Shown: positions 44,637 through 57,917, counted from the stretch's first letter. The stretch is DNA of 64,000 nucleotides from Hibiscus mutabilis (GCA_019671005.1 CM033715.1:5952001-6016000), one strand, 5' to 3'. Numbers and translations are program-made. The notes: generated by a model not told the origin, from the sequence alone.

Positions 44637-46668
44637 ATGCTTTCCCTATGGAGTTTTCTCCTCCTTTCCTCTCTCCAATTCTCATCCTTCGGTGTAAAGC
44701 AATTTCCTTTTTCTTTTTCATTTTATTTTGTAGTACATAATTTTTACTTAGCCATGTCTGATTGTATGTTGAACAAAATTTTAATCTACTGAAAATTAGT
44801 ATTTTTTCAGTCATTTGATCATGTCTTGTTGTCAAACTATGCAGGTGAGTTACGGTGGTGCTGGTTATTCATCGGTGTCGGGAAACCCATTTACACCAAA
44901 AGCCTCGTTCATTCGTTATTGGAACAAACAGCTGCACGGCCAAGTCCCCAGCTTTTTACTCTCCAAAGTATCCCCATTAACCGCCGTCGACTCCGCCACT
45001 TTCGCCAAACTCGCCACCCAAGACAACCTCGATTCTAGTCTCTCTTCCTTTTGCTACTCCGCTAAACTCTTTTGCTTCCCCGATTTAACGCCGGGTCCCG
45101 AGAAAGACTGGGGCAACGTTAACTTCGCCCGCTACGGCAACAAAAGCTTCGTCAGTTATGGTTCCAATAGTCCTTGGGGAGTCGACTCCTTCAAGAACTA
45201 CTCGGACAACGGTAACGTTGTCGCCAATTCGTTCCGCAGATACAGCAAGGGCTCCAACGACCACAAGGATCAATTCTCCACTTACGCCGGTGGATCAAAT
45301 GTCGTCGACCAAAGCTTCAACAACTACGGTGCCTGGGCTCAAGGCGGTACCGGAACCTTCAACGGCTACAACGATGAAGTCAACGTCCCTAACCTCCGAT
45401 TCAAGTCGTACTCCGATCGTTCCAAGTGGCATGGGCACACATTCGCGTCCTACACAAAGGACGCCAACTCCGGGAAGCAGCAGTTTATTACTTACGGCAA
45501 AGAAGGCGACTGGGTTCGTAGCGACTTCAGTAGTTACGCAAACGGATCGAATGCGGTGAACTCGGGTTTTTATAGCTACGGAAAGAAAGCGGACGGAGCT
45601 GATGATACTTTCACTTCGTACGCTTTGGATTCCAATGATCCGGTGACCGGTTTCATGAGCTACGGACGCAGCGGCAATTCCTCCGTCGACAGTTTCTCAA
45701 ATTATCAGGGCCAAGGAAATTGGGATTGGAGCCCTTTCAAGTCTTACGATAAAAATTCTAAGCGGTCGGAAGCTGATTTCAGCAACTACCAGAAATCTTG
45801 GAACGAAGGAGCCGAAGATTTCACCGGATACGGACTCGGAGCCGAGGATCCGTCCATAGGATTCAAGTCCTACGTAGAGAACACCACTTTCAAGGATTAT
45901 GCAAAAAAGGGTATAACGTTCAGTAAATACAACCAGAGTTTAGATTCAAACGGAACCGATCAGGTTAACGCCGGCCGCCGCGGTGTAAACAAGTGGGTGG
46001 AGCCAGGAAAATTCTTCCGGGAAAAGATGTTAAAGCAAGGAACGGTGATGCCGATGCCGGACATTAAGGACAAGTTGCCGGCAAGGTCGTTTTTGCCACG
46101 GATTATCCTTTACAAATTACCGTTTTCGTCATCAAAGATCGGTGAACTGAAACGGATATTCCACGCCGGGGATAACTCGTCGCTCGAGTCCATAATGCTT
46201 GACGCTTTAGACGACTGTGAGCGAGCGCCGAGCACCGGCGAGACCAAGCGGTGTGTGGGCTCAGCCGAGGACTTGCTCGACTTCGCCACCTCTGTTTTGG
46301 GACCAAACGTGGTTGTTCGAACCACCGAGAACATTAACGGATCAAACACGAATATAACGATCGGGACTATACGTAAAATCAATGGCGGGAGTGTGACGAA
46401 ATCAGTTTCATGTCACCAGAGTTTGTACCCGTATTTGCTTTACTACTGCCACTCAGTTCCCAAAGTCCGGGTCTACGAAGCTGATATTCTGGATTCGAAT
46501 TCAATGGAAAAGATTAATCATGGTGTCGCCATCTGTCATTTGGATACATCTGATTGGAGTCCGGGTCATGGAGCGTTTTTAGCTTTGGGTTCGGGTCCAG
46601 GTCAAATCGAAGTTTGCCACTGGATTTTTGAGAATGATATGACTTGGACAATAGCCGATGCCTTTTAA
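44637..46668 (+). CDS. polygalacturonase 1 beta-subunit-like BURP protein
   Basis: Two exons, 44637-44693 and 44845-46668, give 626 residues. Exon 1 encodes a signal peptide (MLSLWSFLLLSSLQFSSFG); the intron lies right after it, in phase 0, as is typical for the family. The mature part has NPFTPKASFIRYWNKQ, then a long array of 14-residue FxxY repeats (about residues 110-390), for example NFARYGN, SFKNYSD and TFNGYND. The C-terminal BURP domain (about 405-626) has the diagnostic Cys-His pairs CHQSLYPYLLYYCH...CHLDTSDW...CHWIF. Such proteins are apoplastic, non-catalytic partners of polygalacturonase and modify pectin solubility and cell separation or expansion. The frame is uninterrupted, splice sites are normal (GGT|GTAAAG, TGCAG|GTGAG), and the length matches the usual 620-640. 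Family assignment is secure; the exact orthologue is not determined. Confidence 0.95.
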
Positions 46669-49095
46669 GGAGTATTAATTAAGTATAAAATTATTATTAT
46701 GTAAATGATAATATTGAAAATAAAGAAGTGTTATTCTCTTATACACTTCGTTTTTAAAACATTGATACATTCGATGTATAACTTTAATTATTTAAAATAA
46801 TTAAACAATATTATTGTATAAATCTATTTATAGTTCTGATTGGTTAAATTAAACTCGAGTTTTAAACAACCAAATCATTGTTCGTTGTTTGGGATAGGAA
46901 ATAATCAAACTAATTAAGCAACGTTTGAGGATCATGTTTTTGTCATTTGTATTAATTTAACGAATTTTCCAATCCATCCTCAAATGTCGCTAAATGTACA
47001 TTTTTTATTTGTCACGTTTCTAATGGCAAATTCTAATACGTACTCATCACATAATTCACAATTCATTAATGTTGTAACATTTTTTAATAAAAGCCGATAG
47101 TTTTATTAATGAAAAAATACTCAAAATTATAATAAAGGTTTACAATTATCATCATAAATTAAATATATATGATTTGGACATTTTCTTAAAACTAGCAACT
47201 TTAGATCATACAAGAACTATATATGAAAAAGGTTAAAAACTCATCTAAAAGGCTCGTACGAAAAATAGACACAAACAAATTCGACTGCATCGGCAAACAA
47301 ACCACAAAAAGGGATTAAGCTATTGAAAAATCACCAAGAACCACAAATCAGAGCCAAACGTGTGAGAAACTATGTACGAGCGCAAACAACGTATCCAAAT
47401 TCAATTCTAGTGTCCAGAGCAAGAAAGATCAACAAGATTACAAATAAGCGCCATCTTAATCAGTCGTGGCGTCGTCAAATCTAACCCTGAGAAAAACATA
47501 AAATAAAAAAGGCCAAACGATCGAGGAAAAATAAAAAACATGTCAAAAGACATAGATAAACGTACCACAAAAGCAAAAAAACGTGCAACGACGACAAAAT
47601 TATTTTTATTAAAAAAATTTAAAATTAAAAAGTAAATATGGCGGTCGGCAACCAACATTAAAATTAACTGTCGTCATAGACTAAATAAAAAAAAAAACTT
47701 ATAACACTCGATAGATGAAAAAAGTTGCGGAAAAAAATAAAGAGCGGCTCGAGTTTACGTCCATTACTCTATTAATGTTGCAACATTTAAACTTATAGAT
47801 CACCGTAGGGAAATAATCAAATTCATTAATGTTGTAAAATATTAAAACTTGGATTTTATAGTTTTATTATTTTATTTTATTTTTGAATTAAATATATGTG
47901 GGCTTATATTAATATATATGGGTTTGGGTTTCGTTTATTTTAAATTTACTTTTTGGGCTGGGTTTATTCTATTATGAATTGGGTTAGGTTTTGAGTTCTA
48001 ATTTATTTAATACTTTTAAAAAATAATTTAGTTTATTCGGTTTACAACCTTGAAATTGAAACCGAACCGATGATCCCATTAGATTGAATAAGAAAATTGA
48101 ATTAACAGCAGAATTGATTAAATCGATTTGGTTCGAATCGATTTAATTGGTTACTCGCTTTTTTGCACACCCTAAGAGTCACATGTGCTGCTTTGAAACC
48201 AATTCCCTAATAAAGGAAAAAAATATTATATGATCCCGGTTCACACGTCATTTATGGTCTCATTCATTAAAAAACAGCCAACTAATTTCTTTATTTTCCA
48301 AAGATGAACTCACTTTTTTGCCATGTAAATAAAGAGGGAGTGATTTCATAGAGATTAACTAGGAAAAATGGCATGAAAAAAATAGCTAACTAATTTTTAG
48401 TGGGCGAGACTATAGATGACGAAGTGAGTCATGTCTATATAATAATTCTCCTAATAAACAGGAAAAAAAGTACGTTAACTTGAAAATGTAAACTTGTTTA
48501 CATTTAGTTTATTTCAAGATATATGTTTAAAGTCTTGTCACTAAAGAAAATAAATATTAAGAGAATTTTCATTTAAAATTCGCTTCGATTCAATTCGATT
48601 CTGAAGTATTCAAAGTCCAATACAATAAAAATACGGATTCATAAAACTAATGTTTCATTTAGTATTCAATTTGAAATATTTGAGGTCTAATATATTTATC
48701 GGATACAATAATCTTTGAAAATAAAACTAACCTATAAAATGCATGTGAAACAAATTGTATGTTTTGGATAGCTGACTCGAAATTATATTTATAGACATCA
48801 AATTTTGTTCAAGTTGGGTTCCTTGTTTTTTTTTTTTTTTTATTACAAATTTTGATTTTTTGAATATTTTGCGGACGTGTGAATTTTGGGCTAATCGATT
48901 ATTATTTGGATTAAATATTGGGCTTCATCAAATTTGAATTTTATTTCGAGTGAATTGAATTTGGAATAAGATTAAGTGAATCTAGATTAGGATATTTAAA
49001 TTTGGGTTTTTCCTTTGAATAATTTTTGGGTTTTTTTTATTTTGATTATATGTTACTCCTAATACATATAATTTTATCGTTATTGCGAAATCCAG
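46669..49095. other. intergenic AT-rich sequence
   Basis: The first 100 bp are the 3' UTR of the BURP gene (GAAAATAAAGAAG near 46,716). About 47,090-47,700 read on the minus strand resembles the GT-rich candidate non-LTR tail at 49,690-50,290. Short pieces GGAAATAATCAAA...TTAATGTTGTAA flank it at about 46,898 and 47,810. The rest is unassigned. Confidence 0.35.
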
Positions 49096-49375
49096 AAAAT
49101 ATAAAATATTGTTTTAACTTAAAATTTTTAACAAGCGCCTTAATTTTAGGATTTAAGATTTAATTTAGAAGTTTATAATTTATAATTTAAAGGTTAGTGT
49201 TTAGGTTTTAGAGTAATATGATGAGGATTTAGGTTTTAACCTATAAAACCCTAAATATTATCAGTAAACACTAAATTCTAAACACCCAAACCTAAACTCT
49301 ACACCACAAACTGAACCCCTAAAACATAAAACTAAAACAACTTGGAGCTTCTACCACCGATATATGGAATGTAAT
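49096..49375. mobile_element. AACCCTAAA-core foldback repeat, subfamily B
   Basis: The left side holds GCGCCTTAATTTTAGG and TTTAGG-rich text. The right side holds ACCCTAAATATTATC, ACCCCTAAAACATAAAACTA and TTGGAGCTTCTACCACCGAT. The halves pair as a palindrome as in the element at 11,605. The limits are approximate. Confidence 0.5.
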
Positions 49376-51355
49376 ATAATGTTAATTTTAGATTGAAAAT
49401 TTGAACACAAGGCAATACTATACAAATATAATGTTAATAAATGTAAATAATATAACAAACATTTTTTCGAACAGAATATAATAAACATTTAATTATATTT
49501 AAATACGATTAACATGATACATTTATTAAGTATATCTTCATTGTTTTAGATTCATATAGTATTATTCAATGCACCAACTACACATAATTCAATGCATTAT
49601 TAGTGAATCAAACGATGGTAAATATATTATCAGTGCATCATATATATATAAATAATATATTTTTTTAAATTTCTATCGCCTGTAATTTTATTTTATTTTC
49701 CTTTGATTGGTGGTCGGCAATTAATTTTAGTTTTGGTTGTTGACCACTGGATCTATTATTTTTCTTGTTTTTCATATTTTAATAAAATTTCCGTCTTTGT
49801 GGCACGAGTTTACTCTGTTATTGTGACACATTTTTCTTTAATTTTTTTGTGATTCGTTTTATCTATCATTGTGGCATGATCTCAGCATACCTTAGCATTC
49901 GGTTGGTGCTCGTACAGAGATTTTCACGACGCTAATTTCTGATTATGGTTTTGTCGGTGATCTTAGAAAGATGAATCCCTACTCGGTTGATGGTTGGTTG
50001 TCGATGTAATCATAGCTGGGTAGCGGAACAATCAACTTAATAACTTGGTTCCTTCACCACTCTTTTTCACCTCATAAAGTGTCTCATTTGAATAGAGACA
50101 AGAAAATTCATGAAGGTTTCTGGATTTTGGTATGCTAATCTCGATAAAAATGTCTATTTTTCTTTGTATTATTATAAAAGACTTTTAGTGGACTTGTCCT
50201 CTTTTTTTCTTTCCTTTTTGATACATTATATTGTATTATCTTTTATAGTTATTAATAAAATTCAGATGTTATTGTTAAAAAAACAATATATATTAAATTT
50301 TTATTCATACAATTAACATGGACAAATATGATTGTGGTTACGTAAAAGGAGTTGGAAACATTAACGGGTCCACTAAGGGTTTAGGGTGGACAAATCTCCA
50401 ACGTAAAAAATTTGAATTTCCTTTATCAAATTTTTTAACTGCGTTTACTTTAAAATTTTATTTGTGTTCATCCGCATATAAAAAAATTGTGTCGTTAATA
50501 TATAAATGTATCAGCTCTTAAAAGAATTAGTCCACCACTAAATGAAATCGTCCCCCAGAATTGAAAGTCCAAATACAAAGAAACACAAACAAAATAGAAC
50601 ATGACAACTCTCCGAAGCAATTGGACCACAAGGGAAAATAAACAAAACCAAACATAACATTATTTGGCTTCAAAATAATATGTGTGTTTGTTTTAAAAAT
50701 AAAAAAAAAACATTTTATCTATATTTTGTTTTCCCCCGAAAAATAATTATAGTAACAATACAGAAAGGTTTGTCGAGAAAATAGTAAACACCATAATTGT
50801 GAAATAAATGAGAGGGACGAGGTGGAATATCAGAATTTATTAGAATTGATGGGGTAGAAAATGAAATTAAATATAAAATTAGCATGTATGGAAAACACAT
50901 GTTGTAGCACAACGCAACATGGTCTACCTCTGCCCTATGCCATACAAAACATGCATTTGAACTATCAATTCGGCTGTTATCATTTTCGCATTGAGTTGAC
51001 TTATAGCACACTCCCCTCCCTGTAATTAGAGGTGGAGTTAAAAATTTATTTTAAAAATGTCTTTCTTTAAATGATATTAAAAAAATTAATTATTTATAAA
51101 TGAGTATCAATTTATTTATAAAAAATGTTAATTATATATATTTTTAATTTTTTATATACATATTATATAAAAAAAATATATATTTTTTTAAAATTTTGAG
51201 TGTCAACCGACACCCTAATTACGGGTGTGGCTCCTCCGCCCATACCTACAATTATTATCAAGAATATTAACACCCTAACAATACTCCACCTTATTGTTAT
51301 TATTATTTACAATTTCCCCTTTTTTAACTTATGCTCATAAATATGATAATACTAA
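49376..51355. other. intergenic sequence with a candidate non-LTR 3' tail
   Basis: About 49,690-50,290 is GT-rich, less AT-rich text ending TTATTAATAAAATTCAGATG and an A-rich stretch. It shares TGGTCGGCAATTAATTTTAG and GTGGCACGAGTTTACTC-type phrases with other parts of the window and may be a 5'-truncated LINE or SINE. About 51,025-51,235 matches a dispersed element with GGTGGAGTTAAAA...GGCTCCTCCGCCC ends. No gene is present. Confidence 0.35.
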
Positions 51356-51359
51356 TAAT

Positions 51360-51860
51360 AGATATAATTTTTTAATATTTTCGTGTGATTATATGGTAAT
51401 ATTCGTCTTTACTCTTAACCTTCTTAAAAAGGCACATACATTATACAAACTACACTGTTCAAATCCAGGTCAACTACAAAGAACTACGTCATCAATTCAT
51501 CATTTACCATTGAAATCACTCAATAAGTTCTAATTGAAATAGTTTAAATCACCATAACTGTATTCCATCATTGTAATTTCATATAATAGAGTGAAAATTT
51601 CACGACACTATCTGTGATAGTTATAAATTTTGTTTAATATTTTGGTGTGATTACCTGGTATCATCTATTCTTTATTTTTAGTCTTTTGAAAACACATCAC
51701 GCAAATTATATTATTCGAGCTCAGATTATTTAAGAAAAATTACGTCATCTTTTATTACTGTAACCCGTCAATGTGTTCTAATTGAAATAGTTTAAATCAT
51801 TATAATTGTAGTTCATCATTAAAATTATATAATAGAGTGAAATTTTCACCATTATAATTA
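51360..51860. repeat. diverged tandem duplication, unit about 255 bp
   Basis: Landmarks repeat in order: TTAATATTTTCGTGTGATTA (51372) and TTAATATTTTGGTGTGATTA (51634); TTCTAATTGAAATAGTTTAA (51529 and 51778); and ATATAATAGAGTGAAA near the end of each copy. The copies differ by many substitutions. Confidence 0.7.
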
Positions 51861-52101
51861 TATAATACATTTTTTATATCGAGACCAACAAAAACTAAAA
51901 TAATTGGAATAATTAGACAAAGTAATGGGGAAGCACACATTTGCAGCACATAGTGAGAGAAATAAAATTAGAGTGCATTTGATTTTCGAATGTGGTGTTT
52001 GAAAATTGTATTTTAGTTGAATTCAAGGAATGGTTTTAAAGGGAAAAAAGTTTTTTTTAAGAAGACTTAAATTTAGACAATTTTACCTCCTCCTAAGATT
52101 A

Positions 52102-53130
52102 GGAGTATTTATAGACGGTTAATCGCACCGACAAAACTTATCGGTATGGTTGTCGGAAGTCCTAGTACGATATTTTGATGAACCGTTATCGTCCCGTTTA
52201 AATCGGTTTCCGTCTAAACGGTTAATCGCTTTATTCGGTACGGTTATTCGGTTAACCATGAACCGTTTTATATATTTATTACTACTAAATTTAATTGTTT
52301 TAGAAAATCAACCAAATACAATCTTTAATATTTATATTTAAAAAGTCTTCAAAATTTAAAACAATTAAAAATGTAAAAAAATTATATTAATTATACAAAT
52401 ATTAGTAATAATCAATATTGTGATATCATTATAATTTAATATTATTATAGTTTTTTAAAGAAAAAGAATTTTGTTAAAATCCCCTCTGCCGTTTGAGTCA
52501 ACCGAAATCGAAACAAGAACACCAAAAGAGGAAAAAATAATCCAAATTTATTTTATTTCACGATCACAATAACATGAACATGAGCTCAATAGAGTTGTAC
52601 AAGAGCAAATGTAAATAAAACAAAGACATAGCTTTATGATCCGTAAAAGGAGCTGCAAGATCAAACCAATACCCCAAGACACAAACTGCCTGCAACCACA
52701 CTGGAAAACTCAACAAAAACAAAAGGATGCAACACATATCCCATTATATCTCAATGCTAGAATAGATGCACGTTCGAATAGACGTACAATACATGTTTGA
52801 TTATTACTAATAATTTAATATCATTGTAAAATATAGTTTAAGTATGATAATTACACATATATTAGTAATAATCAATAATTTAATATTAATATAAAAATAA
52901 TTTTAAAATTTCTTATCATGCATGCAGTCATTGTAAAATACATGTTTTTTTGGTTAATCGTTTAGCGAAAAATCAAAACCGTTCTCGTTCCATTTAACCG
53001 CTAATTTTATCGGTACGGTTACCGTACCGTTTCAACTAATTTTTACCAGTACGATTATCTACTATTTAGTCTTATTGTTTTGATTTTTCGGTACGGTACA
53101 TCAGTTTGGATTTTTATGAACACCCGTACC
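52102..53130. mobile_element. inverted-repeat element with CGGTACGGTT-rich arms
   Basis: The left arm (about 52,105-52,270) contains ACGGTTAATCGC, TTATCGGTATGG and ATTCGGTACGGTTATTCGG. The right arm (about 52,950-53,130) carries matching inverted motifs TTTATCGGTACGG and TTTTTCGGTACGGTAC, and ends GAACACCCGTACC. About 52,553-52,740 in the interior is GC-richer and looks like foreign, gene-derived sequence. No transposase was seen. Confidence 0.5.
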
Positions 53131-53278
53131 TAAGATATACTAAATTAATATATAACTAAAAAAAGTAATATCCGAGAAATTGCTAGTTACCATGTGACAG
53201 CTGAAAGAGAATAAAAAGAAACTGTAGCAAAGTGGTGTGTTTTGGCAGAGTCAATGGCACTATCTGGCAGTTTTTATA

Positions 53279-53280
<2 letters not shown>

Positions 53281-53314
<34 letters not shown>
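53281..53314. repeat. (TAA)n microsatellite
   Basis: About eleven uninterrupted TAA/AAT units. Confidence 0.9.
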
Positions 53315-53315
<1 letters not shown>

Positions 53316-53329
53316 TGATACAAAATAAG

Positions 53330-53750
53330 AAAAAATATTTTTATACATAAGTTGAACAAATTTTATTTTGAACAAATATGTTAAATTTAAAGATTTAGAG
53401 AATAAGATTTAGGGGTATAAGTTTTATAGTTTATGAATTAAGGTTCAAAATTCAAATCTAAAGTTTAAAATTTTAGATTTTAAGATTTAAGTTCAAAATG
53501 AACATATTATAAAACACATTTAATATAAAAAATAAAAGTTATATCTTGATAAACAATACGTGTAAACACCCTTCCTTTGCAAACTATAATCTAAAATTTT
53601 AAATTTAAATTTTAAAGCATGAACTGTGAACTATATGATCTAAACTCTAAATCTCTAACTTTTAAATCTTAGATTCATAGACTATAAACCCTAAATTAAA
53701 CCCATAAACTCTACATTTAACAAACTGATTGTAAACTTTCTTTTTAACAA
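53330..53750. repeat. degraded AACCCTAAA-type palindromic repeat
   Basis: The left half has TTTAGAGAATAAGATTTAGG and GTTTATGAATTAAGG. The right half has CCTAAATT-like complements (GACTATAAACCCTAAATTAA, AACTCTAAATCTCTAAC). Overall it is an imperfect palindrome of the same kind as the other telomere-motif repeats. Confidence 0.4.
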
Positions 53751-56700
53751 TTCTTATCTAAGGAAAGGAGAAAGTAAAATTTGCTCTTAATAGGTCTAGA
53801 ATTTACAACTTAAAAAGAAAAAAAAGTGTTAACTGATAATTTTTTAACTATTTACTTTAAAGACGGTTTAGAATTTATCGCAAACTTTAATTTACGTAAA
53901 CTTGTGTTTTGAAATATAGAAATGATTTTTAATTAATATTTATGAACAGTGCTTAAAACACGTGTGGATGGTTGAAGTCGGCCGATATCGATTTCAAATG
54001 TCCCCACACGAGTAGACCTATTGATTGGGTAGTAGATTTCAAAATGTATGGGCCCATGAATACTGCAATAACTGTCCAAATACATCGATGTCATTGGGCT
54101 TTCAAACTTTGTATTAGGGGATTCAACTATTAATCGGTCATCAATCGAATTGAATTAAACAAAATGAAATTATTCGAAATAATTTTTCCTAATAATTAAT
54201 TGAATTGAAATTTGTTTAAAAATTATTAACTGAGTTGATCAAAATCTGGTTAATTCAGACAACTTTTAAATTAAACAAAATTTGTTTAAAAATTAATTAT
54301 TAATCGAATTGATTAAATATCGGTCGGTTTTAAAATTAATAGAAATTTGATATAAGTTTTAGGATTTGTGTTTTCTGTTAGTAAGATTAGGTTAATTTGG
54401 ATTTTTTTCGCTTTGGGTGAAAAAAATTTGTTGGTTCTTGAAATATTAAAACGTTTGGGGTTAAAAAATAGTTTGTTTTCTTGATATCTTAATGAATTTA
54501 GATTTAGTTTCGATTTTGAACCGAAATAACCGATTATTAACAGATTTTGAAATCGTTTAATATGATTAATTCAGTTAATTAACTAATTTTGAACTGAAAT
54601 AACCGATAACTTACTTTAAAAAAAATTAATTAACATAACTAAATTTCAATTCGAGCGATGAATTCAATATTAATCGAACATTGAGCATCATGCTTTTGCA
54701 TGCTTGAAAACTAATCAGCTTCCGATCCAAAACTGCCCCATTACTATTTGTTAGTAGCCCCATAAACATTGTAATTAGTTACATAGTACATAAATACAAC
54801 TTAAATACAAAAATGTATTAAAATCTACGTAATTAAATTATTAATGTAAAAATAATGTAATATTACTCACTCCTCCCATTTACTATGCCGTGGTTATAAG
54901 GAGCTTTTTAAATTCTTTAAAGTTTTTTGTTTTCGTTGTATTTTTTCGCTAACAGCGGCCTTTGGTCGTTTTCAGTGGCGGATTCATAATATTTTTTGAG
55001 GGTGGACACATGTCAATATATTTTAAAATGAGCACTGATCATAAAAGCTTCAAAATTTCAGGATTGACACAAGTTATAAATTTTAAAGATTAATTTATAA
55101 CAATTAAAAAAATTGAAGCCAAATGTATAAAATTTTAAAAGTTTAAGATAGGCACGGACTCTCCGTCATTGGATGTTTTGCTAGTTTTGTATATAAATAA
55201 AATTCATTTTTACTCAAGTTTTTTCTTATTTTTTTTGCTTTGCCATATTTATATCACATCTACTTTTATGACAATCTTTTAGTCTGCTTTTATGACAGTT
55301 CTTTCGTTTATTTTTATAGCAGTTATAGTCTGTCTTTATGATAGTTATCTGTCTTTTGATAGTTTAACATTGGGATGACGAGTATCAACGAGCATTTTTG
55401 TCGGCGAAGGACGACGATCTGTATATGCTTATGATTTTCTTTTGTGGTTGTGCCGATATACCAAGAACAAGTAGCAGAAGAATTTATTTTCTTCATAGAG
55501 CACTCGGGTCAAAATAATTGTTTGCTGAATTTCATTCAGAAGTTTATTCAAATTCTTTTGAAAGTGATATGTTTTGTATTTTTAATGTTTTTTACTCCTT
55601 AGAATACCCTTGTAATCCTACCACTTTGATTATAATATAATATATTTCAAAAAAATTATTAATGTAAAATTTAATACTTATGCACGTGCAATTGAAGAAA
55701 AGTTTCCCACATGAATTGTTTTTAACCAGGACATCTTTATCAAGACAAGAGCAGTAATTATCAACGAAACAGTAGTACTATCAACTATATGTAGGTTGAT
55801 TATTATTATAATTTTCGACCTTAGAAGTTTGATCCATCGGGTAGGCTGATTGTTAATACAAAACTTAACACTTAGGCACATGCAATCTGGTTAGGCACAT
55901 ATAATTAGGGACGACGAACACAAAATATTATGTTAGAGATTAAATTTATACAATTTTAAAGGAACGAATTTATAAATTTTTAAGGGGTAAGAATAATTTT
56001 TTAACAAAAAATATATAAACAAACTTTTAAAAAATTCTAAATTATATATGAATTTTAATTTTTTAGGAAGTACTACTACCTTCTAAATCTATCCCGCAAG
56101 TAATTAATGAAAAGTTCATCGTATTAACTGTGCTAGTCTAGGAAAATAAACGCATATTTTGGTCAAGATATGACTAATTACGAAGGAAAAAGTATTGTGC
56201 AGGTTGATTATTACCATAATTATTGACCTTACAACTTGATCTATCATGTAAAACATTGTCTTGTGCAGTTGACACTTAACACATATCTAAATCACTGAAT
56301 GTCTGAGGATAATGAGTTCGACTTCGGATTTTTTTTTTATTTTTTTTCAATTCTAAAATTAATGGTATTCTTAAAATATTTGAATTCAAATAATTTATCT
56401 GTAAGATATGTGTTATTAAAATAGTTTAAAAAAATAAACAGATTTTACTATAAGATTGACCTGATACTAAAAAAATTATTTTTAGCATATAACCGTGGTT
56501 AATGTATTAAAACCTTTAGCAGCCAATACATTGGTTTTGTCTAATTTGGCCATAACGATAAAAAAATTGAATTAGGAATTATTTGGCCATTATAAGATAA
56601 TTTATTTTTGGATAATTTATTATAATATAATTTAATATTGGATTCTGTCGTTATATTACTATTTTATTGAGTTATTAAAGTACTTTTAATTTTAAAAATA

Positions 56701-57174
56701 ATTAAAATTTAGAACTCAACAAAGTGGTTCTGGTGGAAAAGCGAATGATATTCATTTTAGGAGAGGTGAGTTCAACCGCTTTATCTACAAGGTGTGTGTA
56801 ATTTGTCAAAAAGTTAAAAATATATATGAATATATACTACCATATAATTTAGACTATTCAAAAAATAAAAATAATTAAAATTTATGAAATACTCTACTAA
56901 TTTAAATGATTTTCATTTAAAATGTCAGTTTTTTAGATAATGCAAATGATAAATTTGCATAATTCCATTGTTTTATGTAAAAAATAACAAAGTTTAAATA
57001 CAATGATAATTTAATTGAAGTTATCTATAGTGATAAACTATTAATTCACAAAATATATAAGTCTAGCTTTAAGTACCCTATAAAAATTAATACCTTAAAT
57101 GATATATTAATAAATTGTTGTATAATTCTTTTTTAATAGAAATATTGTATAATTATTTTTAATAGAAATATTGA
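53751..57174. other. intergenic AT-rich sequence with degraded repeats
   Basis: No gene. About 54,120-54,660 carries repeated AATTGAATT/AACCGATTATTAA motifs of an unclassified element. About 54,975-55,145 is a GGCGGATTCATAATATTTTT...CGTCATTGGATG repeat. About 55,195-55,665 has a T-rich section with three to four TTTATGACAGT units, ending in TATTTCAAAAAAATT. About 56,255-56,470 and 56,725-56,880 look like SINE remnants with GAGTTCGACTTC / GAGTTCAACCGC box B-like motifs. Confidence 0.35.
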
Positions 57175-57917
57175 CGCTATTTGGCAATTAGCATATTGCA
57201 TTAGCTGATAGCGGATTGTATTAGCTGATAGCTGATAGCGGATTGCATTAATTAATAGCTGATAGCTAATTGCATTAGCTGATTTGACTAGTGAATTGTA
57301 TTAGCCGATTGTATAAAAGTGTTTGATAAAATTAACTGATAGCTAATAGATGTTTGATTATTTAAATAAGCAAAATGACATATAGGGACATGATTATATT
57401 TGATATTTGTTTGAATATTTTATTAGTTATCAATATTTTGTATCTATTAATATTAATTAGATTATGAAAAATAAATTTTTAATATAACATTATTAAACTA
57501 TTTAAAATATCTATATATTAATTTATTATTTATATAATTATTTTTAATACAATTTAATTAACTATTAAATTTAAATACAAATAAAAATACGAGAATAAAA
57601 AGAAAAAAATTTAAAAGTATTAGTTTACAAATGTCACAATATAAATAAGTGAGAGTGAAGAATTAAAATAAAAAAGAAATAAATTTAGGTTACTTGGAGA
57701 TTTTTGATAATTATTGAGGGTAAAAAGGTCTTTATAACTCTTATGTCAAAACCTCTAATCTCAAAAAGTTCATATTAACAGCTTTTTCAAAATTAGAGGT
57801 TTCACCCCAATCCGCTATTCACCAAACATCCAAATTAGCGAATTTGGCCGGTCAAACCTCTAATATTAACTAAAACATCTAATTTTAACTTAAACCGTTA
57901 TTTACCAAACATAACCA
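57175..57917. mobile_element. hAT-like foldback element with internal TTGCATTAGCTGATAGC repeats
   Basis: The left end GCTATTTGGCAATTAGC and the right end (reverse complement GGTTATGTTTGGTAAATAAC) are weak inverted repeats. ATTGCATTAGCTGATAGCGG-like units of about 20-30 bp recur five to six times at 57,188-57,310. The opposite side has CCGCTATTCACCAAACATCC and related inverted pieces. The interior is AT-rich and non-coding. Confidence 0.5.

Noticed and set aside
45158..45559. Thr/Ser-rich 133-codon frame within the BURP gene
   Set aside because: Alternative frame of the FxxY repeat region. The true frame is 607 codons long and carries the BURP motifs.
50110..50521. Two consecutive plus-strand frames of about 68 codons
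   Set aside because: Phe/Leu/Tyr/Lys-rich translation of AT-rich repeat DNA, with no start context or domain.
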